From: Devosia sp. MC521
GTDB lineage: Bacteria > Pseudomonadota > Alphaproteobacteria > Rhizobiales > Devosiaceae
Length of the DNA stretch: 64,000 bases
Direction of reading: 5' to 3'
Assembly (NCBI RefSeq): GCF_014127105.1
Contig: NZ_CP059902.1
Coordinates: 325,001 to 389,000 of the forward strand
The notes under the pieces were generated by a model, which was not told where the DNA came from, ran no database searches, and was given only the letters and a program-made list of their open reading frames with translations. Positions 44,487 to 53,922 of the stretch are shown here, in pieces. The first letter of the stretch is position 1; each line of letters begins with the position of its first letter. Made by a program: the position numbers and the translations under genes.

Positions 44487-46987
44487 CACGGCCCTCCAAA
44501 GAGAGAGAGGCCATAGGTCATGGCGAGGGCGAGAATGAGTGCGCCGAAGGCATAGGCGGTCCAAAGCCAGGCAAGCGTGACATCGGTGGCGCGAGCGGCG
44601 GAGACATAGCCTCGGGCGGCGCGCCAGAGCGCATGGCCCGTGATGAGGGCAGCGACGCCCGCGTGAATGGCAGCGTAGCCCAAAGTGACCAACATGGTGG
44701 CATTGCGGGCGTGCTCTGTTGGGTTCGGCACCGCGAGCATTAGGGCAAGCAAGGCAATGATCGTGGCAAGTTGGAGGAACAGCGCGCCGATCAGGGGCAG
44801 GGCTATGGAGGTGTTTTGTGCGTTCGAGCGGCGGCTCCAGAACACGCATAGGATTGCAAGGCCAGAGGCGAGGGCCGCCGCGACAAGCGCGACAGAGGGC
44901 AGGGCGATAGGCGTCAACCGATCCCACGCGGGGGCGATGGTGAGAAGGAAAAGCCCGCCGAACAGCAGCGAGGCATAGAGCGTGCTATCGACCGCGAGTG
45001 CTGTGCGGTTGGCGAGCACCGTGAGGTTCCAAGGGCTTTCCCCATCGCGGACAACAGAGACGCCGCGGCCGATATCGACGGGGCCGGTATCGTGCTGTCG
45101 ACCCAGGCGATGGGTCCAGCAGAAGAAGAGGGCGATGGTGAGCAGTGCGCCAAATGGGGCGAACCAATAGAGCCCAAAGAGGAAGGACACAAAGAATGTG
45201 CCGGTGGCGAGGGCGGTCCACAGGGGGAGGGAGGAATTTTGCGGCAGGATGACGAGATGCTCGACCGCGCCCGTCACCATGTCAACGGCGAGGGTCTCCT
45301 GCTCATTGTTGCGGGCAAAGCCGAGATAGCCTTCGCCTGCGGCAAGGCGTGGCCCGATGAGCGCGGGTAGTACTTGGTCAGCTCGGCTCTCGATATGGGG
45401 GAGAGAGGCGAAATTATAGCTCGGTGGCGGGGTGGGGGTTGCCCATTCCAGCGTTGCCGCCCGCCACGGATCGCGGCCGAAGCGGCGGCCAAGTTTCATC
45501 TGCAAGATGAGGTCGGCAAGGACGAGGGCAAAGCCCATGGTGAGAATGAAACCACCGACCGAACTCAAGAGATTGAGCCAATCCCAGCCCCAGTTTGAGG
45601 GATAGGTGGAGATGCGACGCGGCATGCCCATGAGGCCGGTGAGGTGCATCAGAAAGAAGGTGAGGTTGAAGCCGATAAAGATCAGCCAGAAGGCCGGGAT
45701 CGAGAGCTTATAAAGGCTCTGTCGACCGCTGATGTGAGGAAGCCAATAGTAGAGCGCGGCGAGCATGGGGAAGACGAAGCCACCCACCAGCACATAATGG
45801 AGATGGGCGACGACGAAATAGGTGTCATGCGCCTGCGTGTTGAAGGGGACCATGGCCAGCATGACGCCGGTGAGCCCGCCACACACAAAGACGAAAAAGA
45901 AGCCGAAGATGTAAAGCATCGGCACGTCCCAGCGTGGCTTTCCTGATGCCAATGTGCCAAGCCACGCAAAGATTTGCACCGCGGTGGGAATGGCGACGAG
46001 CGCGCTGGCTGCCGAGAAGAAGGCAAGGGCCAAATGCGGAATGCCCACGGTGAACATGTGGTGCACCCACAGACCAAATGACAAAAAACCCATGGCGACA
46101 ATCGCAGCGATAATGGCGCGATAGCCCAGGATTGGTTGCTGGGCAAAGACCGGGATCATGGTCGAGATGGCCCCGGCTGCGGGCAGGAAGATGATGTAAA
46201 CCTCGGGGTGGCCGAAGAGCCAGAAGAGGTGCTGCCAGAGAAGCGGATCGCCGCCGCGTGTGGGGTCAAAGAAGGGCAGACCGAACGCGCGTTCGAGCTC
46301 CAAAAGTATGGAGCCGAGGATCAATGGCGGAAAGCCGATGATCATCATGCCGGCCGTGACCAGCATATACCAAGCAAAGAGCGGCATGCGGGTGAGGGAC
46401 ATCCCTGGCGCGCGCATTTTGAGAATGGTGACGAAAATCTCGACAGCGGCGGTGACGGCGGAAATTTCGACAAAGGTGATGCCCAAGAGCCAGACATCGG
46501 CATTGATGCCGGGGGTAAAGGGCTTGGAGGAGAGCGGGGTATACATGAACCAGCCGCTGTCGGGAGCCGCGCCGACGAGGAGCGCGATGATCAAAATGCT
46601 GCCGCCGAACAGATAGCACCAGTAGCCATAGGCGGTCATGCGCGGGAAGGCGAGATCGCGGGCACCCAAGAGCTTGGGCAGCATGTAGATGGCGAAGCCC
46701 TCAAACATGGGAATGGCGAAGAGGAACATCATCACCACGCCATGCATGGTGAAAATCTGATTGTAGATTTCGGGGCCGATAAAAGCGCTATTGGGCGTCG
46801 CCAACTGCGCGCGAATGAGCATGGAGAGCAGGCCACCGATGGCGAAAAACACCAGCGCCAAAACCATGAAGCGCTTGCCCAAAATGGTGTGATTGACGCT
46901 GGACAGGCGCCCCCAGCCGGGTGGCGTGCGCCAGATGCGATCAAGTGCTTTGTGTAGGGCAATGGGCGATAGGGGCTGATCGCTCAT
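44486..46987 (-). CDS. Fused cytochrome c oxidase subunit I-III
   Basis: 833 residues. Residues 1 to about 530 are subunit I of an aa3-type haem-copper oxidase: TMHGVVMMFLF holds a haem a ligand His, GHPEVYIIFLPAAG the CuB His and the Tyr crosslink, WVHHMFTVG two CuB His, and VAHLHYVLVGG the remaining haem ligands. GARDLAFPR carries the D-channel Asp. After a loop, residues about 590-833 are a subunit III-like helical domain. The fusion resembles CoxN/caa3-type proteins. The start overlaps subunit II by four bases. Confidence 0.92.
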   Translation of the reverse strand: MSDQPLSPIALHKALDRIWRTPPGWGRLSSVNHTILGKRFMVLALVFFAIGGLLSMLIRAQLATPNSAFIGPEIYNQIFTMHGVVMMFLFAIPMFEGFAIYMLPKLLGARDLAFPRMTAYGYWCYLFGGSILIIALLVGAAPDSGWFMYTPLSSKPFTPGINADVWLLGITFVEISAVTAAVEIFVTILKMRAPGMSLTRMPLFAWYMLVTAGMMIIGFPPLILGSILLELERAFGLPFFDPTRGGDPLLWQHLFWLFGHPEVYIIFLPAAGAISTMIPVFAQQPILGYRAIIAAIVAMGFLSFGLWVHHMFTVGIPHLALAFFSAASALVAIPTAVQIFAWLGTLASGKPRWDVPMLYIFGFFFVFVCGGLTGVMLAMVPFNTQAHDTYFVVAHLHYVLVGGFVFPMLAALYYWLPHISGRQSLYKLSIPAFWLIFIGFNLTFFLMHLTGLMGMPRRISTYPSNWGWDWLNLLSSVGGFILTMGFALVLADLILQMKLGRRFGRDPWRAATLEWATPTPPPSYNFASLPHIESRADQVLPALIGPRLAAGEGYLGFARNNEQETLAVDMVTGAVEHLVILPQNSSLPLWTALATGTFFVSFLFGLYWFAPFGALLTIALFFCWTHRLGRQHDTGPVDIGRGVSVVRDGESPWNLTVLANRTALAVDSTLYASLLFGGLFLLTIAPAWDRLTPIALPSVALVAAALASGLAILCVFWSRRSNAQNTSIALPLIGALFLQLATIIALLALMLAVPNPTEHARNATMLVTLGYAAIHAGVAALITGHALWRAARGYVSAARATDVTLAWLWTAYAFGALILALAMTYGLSLFGGP

Positions 46988-47724
46988 GGCGCAGTCTCCA
47001 TCAGTTCGGCGAAGTCTTCGGGCGTGTGGGCCTCGACGCGCATTTGCATGGTGTCATGACCGATGCCGCAATATTCGGCGCAGGTGCCCCAATAGACGCC
47101 GGGCTTGCTGGCCTCGATGCGGAAGCGATTGGTCTTGCCGGGAATAGCGTCGATCTTGCCGCCGAGGCGGGGGATCCAGAAACTGTGGATCACGTCCCTT
47201 GAGGTGATCTCCAAATCAACGGGCACGCCGGAAGGAATGTGGAGGGTCGAGCTCTCGGGCATATTGGGGGCTGCGGGATAGGATATTGTCCAAGCCCATT
47301 GCTGCGCCTCGACGCCAATGACGAGGGGCGCATCGCCTTTTGGCAGCAATTGCTCGCCGAGAAAAAGCGCCGTGCCGGTGAGGACTGTCAGGACCGGAAT
47401 AGGCAGAATGAGACCGCCACCGATGATCCATTGGCGTGGGCTAATCTTTTGCGCCCAATGGGGCCGCAGATAGACCAGCGCAAAGAGCGCTAAAACCAAA
47501 ACAAAGAGTATGGCTGCGCCATAGAACATCACCCACCACAGCGCTGCCAGATTTTCGGCGCGCGGACCTGCAGGGTCGAGGGTAGAGAGCTCGCCTGTGC
47601 AACCGGCTAGCACCAGCGACGTTGCTCCAAGAGCAACGAGTTTGGAGGGGACGTGATGGGCGAGAACACGCGGCAGGCGGAAGAGCGGGAAATCGAGCGC
47701 GAAGAAGCGCCCCCCGAGGCCCAT
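46984..47724 (-). CDS. Cytochrome c oxidase subunit II
   Basis: 246 residues by the chosen start. A lipobox-like LVLAGC (about Cys 42) is followed by two membrane helices and the periplasmic cupredoxin domain with DVIHSFWIP and the CuA site CAEYCGIGHDTM (Cys, Glu, Cys, His, Met). There is no haem c domain. The nearest usable start before the lipobox is ATG 47724 (or 47733); codons between are not starts. This forces a 5' overlap of about 69 bases with the divergent DUF2231 gene. It leads the subunit II, I-III, small protein operon. Confidence 0.85.
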   Translation of the reverse strand: MGLGGRFFALDFPLFRLPRVLAHHVPSKLVALGATSLVLAGCTGELSTLDPAGPRAENLAALWWVMFYGAAILFVLVLALFALVYLRPHWAQKISPRQWIIGGGLILPIPVLTVLTGTALFLGEQLLPKGDAPLVIGVEAQQWAWTISYPAAPNMPESSTLHIPSGVPVDLEITSRDVIHSFWIPRLGGKIDAIPGKTNRFRIEASKPGVYWGTCAEYCGIGHDTMQMRVEAHTPEDFAELMETAP

Positions 47725-48213
47725 TCGGATCATCCCAATCCGCAAATTCGCCAAGTGGCTGACAAGGACATTAGTTCGGCCATTGCGGTGGCGGGACACC
47801 CCATCCACGCCATGCTGGTGCATTTCCCTATCGCCTTCGTCATGGCAACGCTGGGCGTCGATATTTTCTACTGGTGGTCGGCCAATCCGTTTTGGCTGGA
47901 AGTTGGCATGTGGGCGGCGGGTGCGGCCTTTGTTTTCGGTGTGCTCGCGGCAATCGTTGGCACGCTCGAATTGCTGGCCGTGCCGGGCATTCGGGTGCGT
48001 GTTGCCAGCTGGAACCACGCCATCGCCGCCATGGTCATGCTGGCCATTGTCGCCGCCAATGCCGGGCTGCGCATCACCAACCCCGAGACGGTTTTGCCCG
48101 GCGGACTGATGCTGTCGCTGCTCAGCGCCATGGCTGCGGGTTTTGCCGGGTGGCACGGGGGCAAGCTGGTGTTTGATCATGGCATCGGCACCGTCATTTC
48201 CACCCGCCAGTGA
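47656..48213 (+). CDS. DUF2231 family membrane protein
   Basis: 185 residues. A charged 40-residue N-terminus leads to four membrane helices, beginning GHPIHAMLVHFPIAFVMATL, the DUF2231 pattern with conserved His residues that may bind haem or metal. GGAGGGG at 47644-47650 supports ATG 47656; GTG 47755 is possible but has no such site. It lies on the opposite strand inside the oxidase region, overlapping subunit II at the 5' end and the CopD-like gene by 20 bases at the 3' end. Function unknown. Confidence 0.8.
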   Translation: MGENTRQAEEREIEREEAPPEAHSDHPNPQIRQVADKDISSAIAVAGHPIHAMLVHFPIAFVMATLGVDIFYWWSANPFWLEVGMWAAGAAFVFGVLAAIVGTLELLAVPGIRVRVASWNHAIAAMVMLAIVAANAGLRITNPETVLPGGLMLSLLSAMAAGFAGWHGGKLVFDHGIGTVISTRQ

Positions 48214-48706
48214 GGTCTGAGGCGATTTCACGAAGCTTGCCGGGGCTGAAGTGGGTGATGAAAAATTCGGGCCACTCAAGGCGCGGCTTGCCCAGAACAA
48301 GGGTGAGAATGGCGAGGATGACGATCACCGTCAGGGTGATGACGAAAACCATGCGCCAAAGAGGATAGGATTTATTCGGCTCGAAAAGCTTGAGAATGGT
48401 GAGACCGGTGAAAATGTGGATGCCGGTCATGATGGAAACGGCAAAAAGTTTGGCCGAGAACCAATTTTCATAGGTCCCCTGAAGGATGATCAGCGCCGTG
48501 CCCGAACCTATGGCGACGAAGGCGGCTGGCGAAACCAGCGCGATATAGAAAAGGCGCGTGAAGTTGTGGAGGCGGTGGAGCGGCTCGTCGACGAGGGCTT
48601 TGCGTTGCGCATAAAGCACGGGCAGGCAGATGAGCCCGGCGGACCATAGGGCAATGGAGCCGACATGGGCGAACTTGAGCCAGATGAGCAGGAGATCACT
48701 GCCCAT
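48194..48706 (-). CDS. CopD-like membrane protein
   Basis: 170 residues with four to five hydrophobic segments. The N-terminus LLLIWLKFAHVGSIALWSAGL with its His, and later HNFTRLFYIALVSPAAFVAIGSG, resemble the CopD/HemJ-like group of membrane proteins. Its ATG overlaps the ctaG stop by 11 bases. In this position it could help copper or haem supply to the oxidase; that is inference from the neighbours. Confidence 0.7.
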   Translation of the reverse strand: MGSDLLLIWLKFAHVGSIALWSAGLICLPVLYAQRKALVDEPLHRLHNFTRLFYIALVSPAAFVAIGSGTALIILQGTYENWFSAKLFAVSIMTGIHIFTGLTILKLFEPNKSYPLWRMVFVITLTVIVILAILTLVLGKPRLEWPEFFITHFSPGKLREIASDLTGGWK

Positions 48707-49454
48707 CGGCGCGCCCGTGCTGGGTGGCGGGGGCGAGGAGTGCCACAAGCCGCCAAACGGCAACGCCTAGGAGCGGTAGATTGGCTGGAACCCACATGAT
48801 GAGCCCCGCTAGTTGCTGATCCTCGAGCGGCGTTAAGCCGAAGGCAAAGCTCGTTGCCAAATGCGGTGCGTAGAGTGGGGTTGGCGCGAAGACCAAAAGA
48901 GCACCCAAAAACCCCATTTGAATGGCGGCGGCCAAGGCGGTGAGGCCTGCGGCGAAAATGTTTGGGCTGCGTAAAAGCACGAGCCAGAGCGCAGTATAAC
49001 TGCCCAGAAAGGTCGCCTGCATGGCCCAGTAGACGGCCGGGTGGGCGAATGCCGCAGTGTAAAGATCAGGCCAATGCCAGAACCAGAGTGTGATGGTGGC
49101 GAGGATGAGTGTTGCGAGAGCTGGTATGGCCTGCCCCAGCCGTATTGGCAGAGCTAAGGCCAGCATGGGCGCAACGAGCATGGTGAGGAGGATGTGGTGG
49201 CTAACACGGGCCGAGACGAGGGCCACGGTGAGTGCACACAGCGGGGAGATAAAGAGTAGAGCCGCGACCGACCACGCACCCCAGAAGGCCCTCATTTGCG
49301 CGCGAGGCTGATGCTTAAGAAAATGCCAGCCCGCGAGGGCGACAAGGGCGAGGGCGGTGAGAAGTAACGGCTCAAAGTCCCAGCGGGTCGCCAGATCGGC
49401 GAGTGTGGGCGCGGGGCCGCAATAGGACAGGTCGTAGTCTGTCGGCTGGGGCAT
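48696..49454 (-). CDS. ctaG: Cytochrome c oxidase assembly protein, Caa3 CtaG type
   Basis: 252 residues with seven hydrophobic segments. SARVSHHILLTMLVAPMLAL and WHWPDLYTAAFAHPAVYWAMQ carry the His residues typical of the Caa3_CtaG family (PF09678-like), which helps build the CuB or CuA site. It is distinct from the Cox11-type CtaG. GAGG precedes the ATG. It is first of the pair that leads toward the oxidase structural genes. Confidence 0.85.
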   Translation of the reverse strand: MPQPTDYDLSYCGPAPTLADLATRWDFEPLLLTALALVALAGWHFLKHQPRAQMRAFWGAWSVAALLFISPLCALTVALVSARVSHHILLTMLVAPMLALALPIRLGQAIPALATLILATITLWFWHWPDLYTAAFAHPAVYWAMQATFLGSYTALWLVLLRSPNIFAAGLTALAAAIQMGFLGALLVFAPTPLYAPHLATSFAFGLTPLEDQQLAGLIMWVPANLPLLGVAVWRLVALLAPATQHGRADGQ

Positions 49455-49577
49455 GGACCTCGAGGGAACAGAGCTGCGGTACCGATAGGCAAGCGCATGC
49501 CGGGTCGCCCCATGCTCAGCCCATCACGAAATCAACGCAGCACTCCAAGGTCCGTTCCAGAAACCGCTGGAAACTCA

Positions 49578-51146
49578 CTATGGGTTAGCGGGCAGCAAGA
49601 TCCCGCGGATGTTTTTCTCTTTAATCCGTGTCGCGTTGAGGACTTTGCATACCCGGGCGATGATGCCGTAGCCAAAGCCTGCGGTTCCGGGAGGATGGGC
49701 GTATTCGACAGCGATTTCATCGGCGACGATGAAGGCGTGCTGTCCGTCGCGCATCTCGTGTCGCAGCGAGACCGTGCTGTTCGGCGCACTGAGGCGAATG
49801 GCATTATCGAGATCGTTCGAGAGGGCCTGGCGCAGAAGCACCTCATCACTTTGAAACTCCGCATCGGCGCGTTGCACATGCAGCCTGACCCCGCGCTTTT
49901 CAGCGATGGGGAGATAGATGGTTTCGAGCGCAGCAAGGACCGCGCAGGCCCGAAGGGCTGTGTTGCGGGGCTTTACGGTTCCCGGGTCCGTGAGGGCGTA
50001 GTTGAGGACACCATCAAGAAAATTGCTCATGGTTGCGCTGATTTGACGAAGCGCATTGAGGACAGGTTCGTCTTCAGATTTGCGCATCGCCATGCCTTCG
50101 ACCAGCATGGTTATGGTCTGTAGCGGTTGGCGCAAATCGTGCCCGAGCGACCGGACCAAGTGGCGTTCAAACTCGTAGGCCTCAGCGAGTTCAGAAGTGC
50201 GCGCGAGAACACTTTCCTCAAGCTTTTGGTTTTGCGCGTCCAATTGCTCGAGTGTTTGGCGCTGCATGGAGACAGCTGTCCCGACCAGTAATGAGGCCGT
50301 GGCCGTTATCGCCAGCAGCACGGAAAGCGCCAAAGGCTCGCTGCTGAAATAGGACAGCTTGGCAACGATCGGCGTCAACGAGGCGATGAGAAAGGCGCTG
50401 ATCGCAGCTTGCATAATGCCCTTGCGCACACCGGCGAAAATCGGGGGCAGCAGGGTGATGTACCAAAGACTGCCCAAGGCGGGGTCAATCACCATAGCCC
50501 CAAACGCAACGCCCATCGCTAGGGCAATAATGCCGAGTTCCCTAAGCCAATCGGATAGTGAAGGCCAATGGGGCGGGAGCGGTTTGACGCCTAATACGGC
50601 GCTGAGAACGGGGACGAGCAGGGGCGGCAGCACAAGGGTCGCGACAGCATCACCAATGGCCCAGTGCGCAATGATGTCCAGTGCAATGTCCCATGAGATA
50701 TTGTCCAAGAGGGCGTGCAGCGAAACGCCACTAAATGCCGAGAGGGCAGCAGCAATGGTGATCACCACAATATATGTGGTGGTGGCGCGCATATTCGGCA
50801 CAGCCATATTGGGGCCGAGGAGCTTTTTGAGCACGACAGCGGCAGTAAAATAGATGCCGCAGTGACGTATGGCGTGCAGTATTTGGTCGCGAGCCGCATT
50901 GTCGCCGACGTTGAAAAAACTATCCAACCCTGGAACGGCGAGTGCAAGGTTGGCGATTAGTGGCGAAAGTTTGAGCCAGCCGGGCGCGGCCAAGAATATG
51001 GAAAGGCTGACGCCCGCAGGTAAAAACCACAAGCTGGAGAAGGGCTTAAAGACCTCGGCCATCGCGGCGAGCTTATAAGCGGCCAGCCACGCCACAACTA
51101 AAATGGCGAGTTGACCGATTTGCCCTACATATTTTTTAGCTATCAT
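49578..51146 (-). CDS. MASE1-type sensor histidine kinase
   Basis: 522 residues. The first 295 form a MASE1-like domain with about eight hydrophobic segments (FSSLWFLPAGVSLSIFLAAP is typical). A coiled coil follows, then HisKA with LGHDLRQPLQTI (phospho-His336). The HATPase part keeps Asn448 (SNDLDNAIRLS) and a G2-like GTAGFGYGI, but the G1 box that should read DxGxG is ADEIA (475-479). It is divergent from a response regulator 49 bases away, its likely partner. Confidence 0.85.
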   Translation of the reverse strand: MIAKKYVGQIGQLAILVVAWLAAYKLAAMAEVFKPFSSLWFLPAGVSLSIFLAAPGWLKLSPLIANLALAVPGLDSFFNVGDNAARDQILHAIRHCGIYFTAAVVLKKLLGPNMAVPNMRATTTYIVVITIAAALSAFSGVSLHALLDNISWDIALDIIAHWAIGDAVATLVLPPLLVPVLSAVLGVKPLPPHWPSLSDWLRELGIIALAMGVAFGAMVIDPALGSLWYITLLPPIFAGVRKGIMQAAISAFLIASLTPIVAKLSYFSSEPLALSVLLAITATASLLVGTAVSMQRQTLEQLDAQNQKLEESVLARTSELAEAYEFERHLVRSLGHDLRQPLQTITMLVEGMAMRKSEDEPVLNALRQISATMSNFLDGVLNYALTDPGTVKPRNTALRACAVLAALETIYLPIAEKRGVRLHVQRADAEFQSDEVLLRQALSNDLDNAIRLSAPNSTVSLRHEMRDGQHAFIVADEIAVEYAHPPGTAGFGYGIIARVCKVLNATRIKEKNIRGILLPANP

Positions 51147-51195
51147 TCTGGTGCGGAACGTAAAAATTCATATATAGCTTTATAATTAGCATTGA

Positions 51196-51789
51196 GTGAA
51201 CAAAATAATGCGCATTCTGATTGCAGACGACCACGCCATGTTTGGTTCAGCGCTTCATTATCTCTTGCAGGCAAGTGATCCTGATTGCGTGGTGAAGGCG
51301 GTGACGAGCGTCGCGCAGTTGCTGGGATTGCTCAAGACTGAAGCCCTGCCGGATCTGGTTCTGCTGGACTATTCCATGCCTGATACGGATGGGATTAGAG
51401 CCGTCGCGCAATTGCGCGAACTCTATCCAGATTTGCCCGTAGCGATTTTGTCGGGGCACACGGACAACGTTCTGGTCAAATCAGCGCTCGATAAGGGCGC
51501 GCGCGGCTGGATCCCGAAAAACCTGACGCCCAAAACACTGATTCATGCGCTGCGGCTGATTTTGGATGGCGAACGCTTTGTCCCGCCAGAACTGTTGGTG
51601 GCGCCTGCGGAACAGGTTTTGTCTGAGCGGGAAGGGGAAGTGGCGCTGCTGCTCGCTGAAGGCAAGTCGGACAAGATTATTGCCGACCGTTTGGGCATCG
51701 AACCATCGACGGTGAAAGTGCACGTGCGCCGTATTCTGCAAAAATCTGGAGCGACCAATCGCGCGCATTTTGCGGCGCTGAACCGTTAG
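51196..51789 (+). CDS. NarL/LuxR-family response regulator
   Basis: 197 residues from GTG 51196, or 193 from ATG 51208; neither has a good Shine-Dalgarno. The receiver is complete: acidic pair IADDH, phospho-Asp58 in LVLLDYSMP (54 from the ATG), Ser in LSGH and Lys in IPKN. The LuxR-type helix-turn-helix is LSEREGEVALLLAEGKSDK and following. The divergent MASE1 kinase is the probable partner. Confidence 0.9.
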   Translation: MNKIMRILIADDHAMFGSALHYLLQASDPDCVVKAVTSVAQLLGLLKTEALPDLVLLDYSMPDTDGIRAVAQLRELYPDLPVAILSGHTDNVLVKSALDKGARGWIPKNLTPKTLIHALRLILDGERFVPPELLVAPAEQVLSEREGEVALLLAEGKSDKIIADRLGIEPSTVKVHVRRILQKSGATNRAHFAALNR

Positions 51790-51880
51790 TCGGGCGAGCC
51801 GCAACTTTTTCCCAAAGACTGTAAGCCGACGTCAAACGACTGATCGGTCTAAAAAGATCGTGTCTTATTGGGAGGAGAAA

Positions 51881-51955
<75 letters not shown>

Positions 51956-52003
51956 ATGGTTTGCGCTCGCAAAGGAGGACTATACAGAACCTCTTCTGGG
52001 GAA

Positions 52004-52078
<75 letters not shown>

Positions 52079-52197
52079 ATTTCCGCTAAGGCTTGGTGTT
52101 CCTTGCGGCGACGAGGGCTCATTTGCCATAGCGATTTGGTCGACGCAAGCGCAAAAAGCCTCTATTAACACCACCGTTGGAATCGAAGGCCTGAACT

Positions 52198-52359
52198 GTG
52201 GGAAAAACCGAGCAAGCACTGATGCGTGAGCAAAGATTAGCCGCAAAGCTGCGTGAGAATCTCAAGCGCCGCAAAGAGCAGGCTCGCGCTCGTGTCTCTG
52301 GACGCGAGGCGGGGCCAGAATTTGAGGTGTCGAAAACGGTGCCGGACAAGACTCCGTAA
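52198..52359 (+). CDS. Small basic conserved-type protein upstream of murA
   Basis: A 53-residue protein from GTG 52198 (45 from ATG 52222). The core LREQRLAAKLRENLKRRKEQ-like text (with MREQRLAAK at its start) is a highly basic helix, followed by a short Pro-rich tail. I have seen similar small basic proteins in other alphaproteobacteria near this locus, but cannot confirm it here. GAAGG lies nine bases before the GTG. It precedes murA by 132 bases. Confidence 0.6.
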   Translation: MGKTEQALMREQRLAAKLRENLKRRKEQARARVSGREAGPEFEVSKTVPDKTP

Positions 52360-52491
52360 ACCATTTTCGGGCGATTTTAACACGTCACCCTTTCCAGAGT
52401 GCGGCTGGTCTAGCCTACGCGGCAACGAAGACCTCGCCTACCTCCCTTTCAGGTAGCAGGCCCTTAAGGCCATTTCTGAGGACTTCTCTTT

Positions 52492-53784
52492 ATGGATCGT
52501 ATTCGTTTGGTCGGCGGCAATGAGCTTCGGGGCGAAATCCCGATCTCGGGCGCGAAGAACGCTGCACTGCCACTGATGATTGCGTCGTTGCTGAGCGATG
52601 AACCTTTGGTTCTCCACAACGTCCCGCGCCTTGCGGACGTTAAGCAGCTTGAACGCATCCTAGAAAATCACGGCGTTGATATCGCCGTTCACGGTCGTCG
52701 TCGCGGCGAAGAAGAAGGCGTGGGTCAGCGTATGACCTTCCATGCCGCTGATATCGTCGACACAACCGCTCCCTATGATCTTGTCTCCAAGATGCGCGCC
52801 AGCTTCTGGGTTATTGGCCCGCTGCTGGCCCGTTGCCACGAAGCGCGTGTTTCCCTGCCGGGCGGTTGCGCTATCGGTACCCGTCCTGTCGATCTGTTCC
52901 TGACAGGTCTGCGCGCGCTGGGTGCCTCGATCGAGATTGACGAGGGTTATGTTGTTGCCCGCGCACCAGCCGGTGGCTTGGTCGGCGCAACTGTCAATTT
53001 CCCCAAGGTGTCGGTCGGTGCGACGCACACGATTCTGATGGCGGCGACCCTGGCAAAGGGCACGACTGTTATTGAGAACGCGGCGCAAGAACCGGAAATC
53101 ACCAATGTCGCCGAATGCTTGGTTGCCATGGGCGCTAAGATTTCGGGCATTGGCACACGCACGCTGACCATTGAAGGCGTTGAGCGTCTGCATGGTGCAA
53201 CCGTGGAAGTGATTCCGGACCGTATCGAAACCGGCACTTTTGCCATGGCGGCCGCAATGACCGGTGGCGATGTGCTGCTGCGTGGCGCACGCGCCGATCA
53301 TTTGCAGTCGGCACTGACCATTCTGGGTCAGACCGGGGTTGAGCTGATTACTGAAAGCAATGGCATTCGTGTGCGCCGCAATGGCTCGCCGATCTTGCCA
53401 GTGCATGTCGAAACGGAGCCATTCCCAGGCTTCCCCACCGATTTGCAGGCGCAGTTCATGGCGCTCATGACCATGAGCAATGGCGTCAGCGAAATCCGCG
53501 AAACCATTTTCGAGAACCGCTACATGCATGTGGCAGAACTCGTGCGCTTTGGCGCTGATATCTCGGTCAATGGTCAGGTCGCAACGATCACCGGCAAGCC
53601 CCAGCTTAAGGGCGCACAGGTGATGGCAACTGATCTGCGCGCTTCGGTGTCGCTGGTCATCGCTGGTCTGGCGGCGAAGGGTGAAACGGTTGTGAACCGT
53701 ATTTACCACCTCGACCGTGGGTTTGAGCGTCTTGAAGACAAGCTCAGCCGTTGCGGCGCAGAGATCGAGCGTCTGGCTGGCTAA
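52492..53784 (+). CDS. murA: UDP-N-acetylglucosamine 1-carboxyvinyltransferase
   Basis: 430 residues. It starts peptidoglycan synthesis by adding enolpyruvate to UDP-GlcNAc. The catalytic Cys126 in [12 protein letters not shown], Lys22 in SGAKNAALP, and the C-terminal [14 protein letters not shown] region are conserved. Cys rather than Asp at 126 predicts sensitivity to fosfomycin-type inhibition at this residue. A strong terminator follows. Confidence 0.97.
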   Translation: MDRIRLVGGNELRGEIPISGAKNAALPLMIASLLSDEPLVLHNVPRLADVKQLERILENHGVDIAVHGRRRGEEEGVGQRMTFHAADIVDTTAPYDLVSKMRASFWVIGPLLARCHEARVSLPGGCAIGTRPVDLFLTGLRALGASIEIDEGYVVARAPAGGLVGATVNFPKVSVGATHTILMAATLAKGTTVIENAAQEPEITNVAECLVAMGAKISGIGTRTLTIEGVERLHGATVEVIPDRIETGTFAMAAAMTGGDVLLRGARADHLQSALTILGQTGVELITESNGIRVRRNGSPILPVHVETEPFPGFPTDLQAQFMALMTMSNGVSEIRETIFENRYMHVAELVRFGADISVNGQVATITGKPQLKGAQVMATDLRASVSLVIAGLAAKGETVVNRIYHLDRGFERLEDKLSRCGAEIERLAG

Positions 53785-53810
53785 GGCGCGACGCGCTTCG
53801 CTCATTATTG

Positions 53811-53844
53811 AAAAGCCCCGGACCTTCGTTCGGGGCTTTTTGTT
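53811..53844 (+). terminator. Rho-independent terminator after murA
   Basis: Perfect ten-base arms AAAAGCCCCG and CGGGGCTTTT around GACCTTCGTT, followed by T residues. Confidence 0.93.
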
Positions 53845-53922
53845 TGGGCCTATCTCTCCGCTACCGCATGATGGGGCTTTTCCCGGTGATCGAGGAGGGG
53901 ATGGGTATAGCGTTGGGTATGC

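Noticed and set aside
46984..48300. A longer subunit II frame reaching 48300
   Set aside because: Upstream of about 47724 it runs antisense through the DUF2231 gene and reads as low-information sequence unrelated to oxidases.
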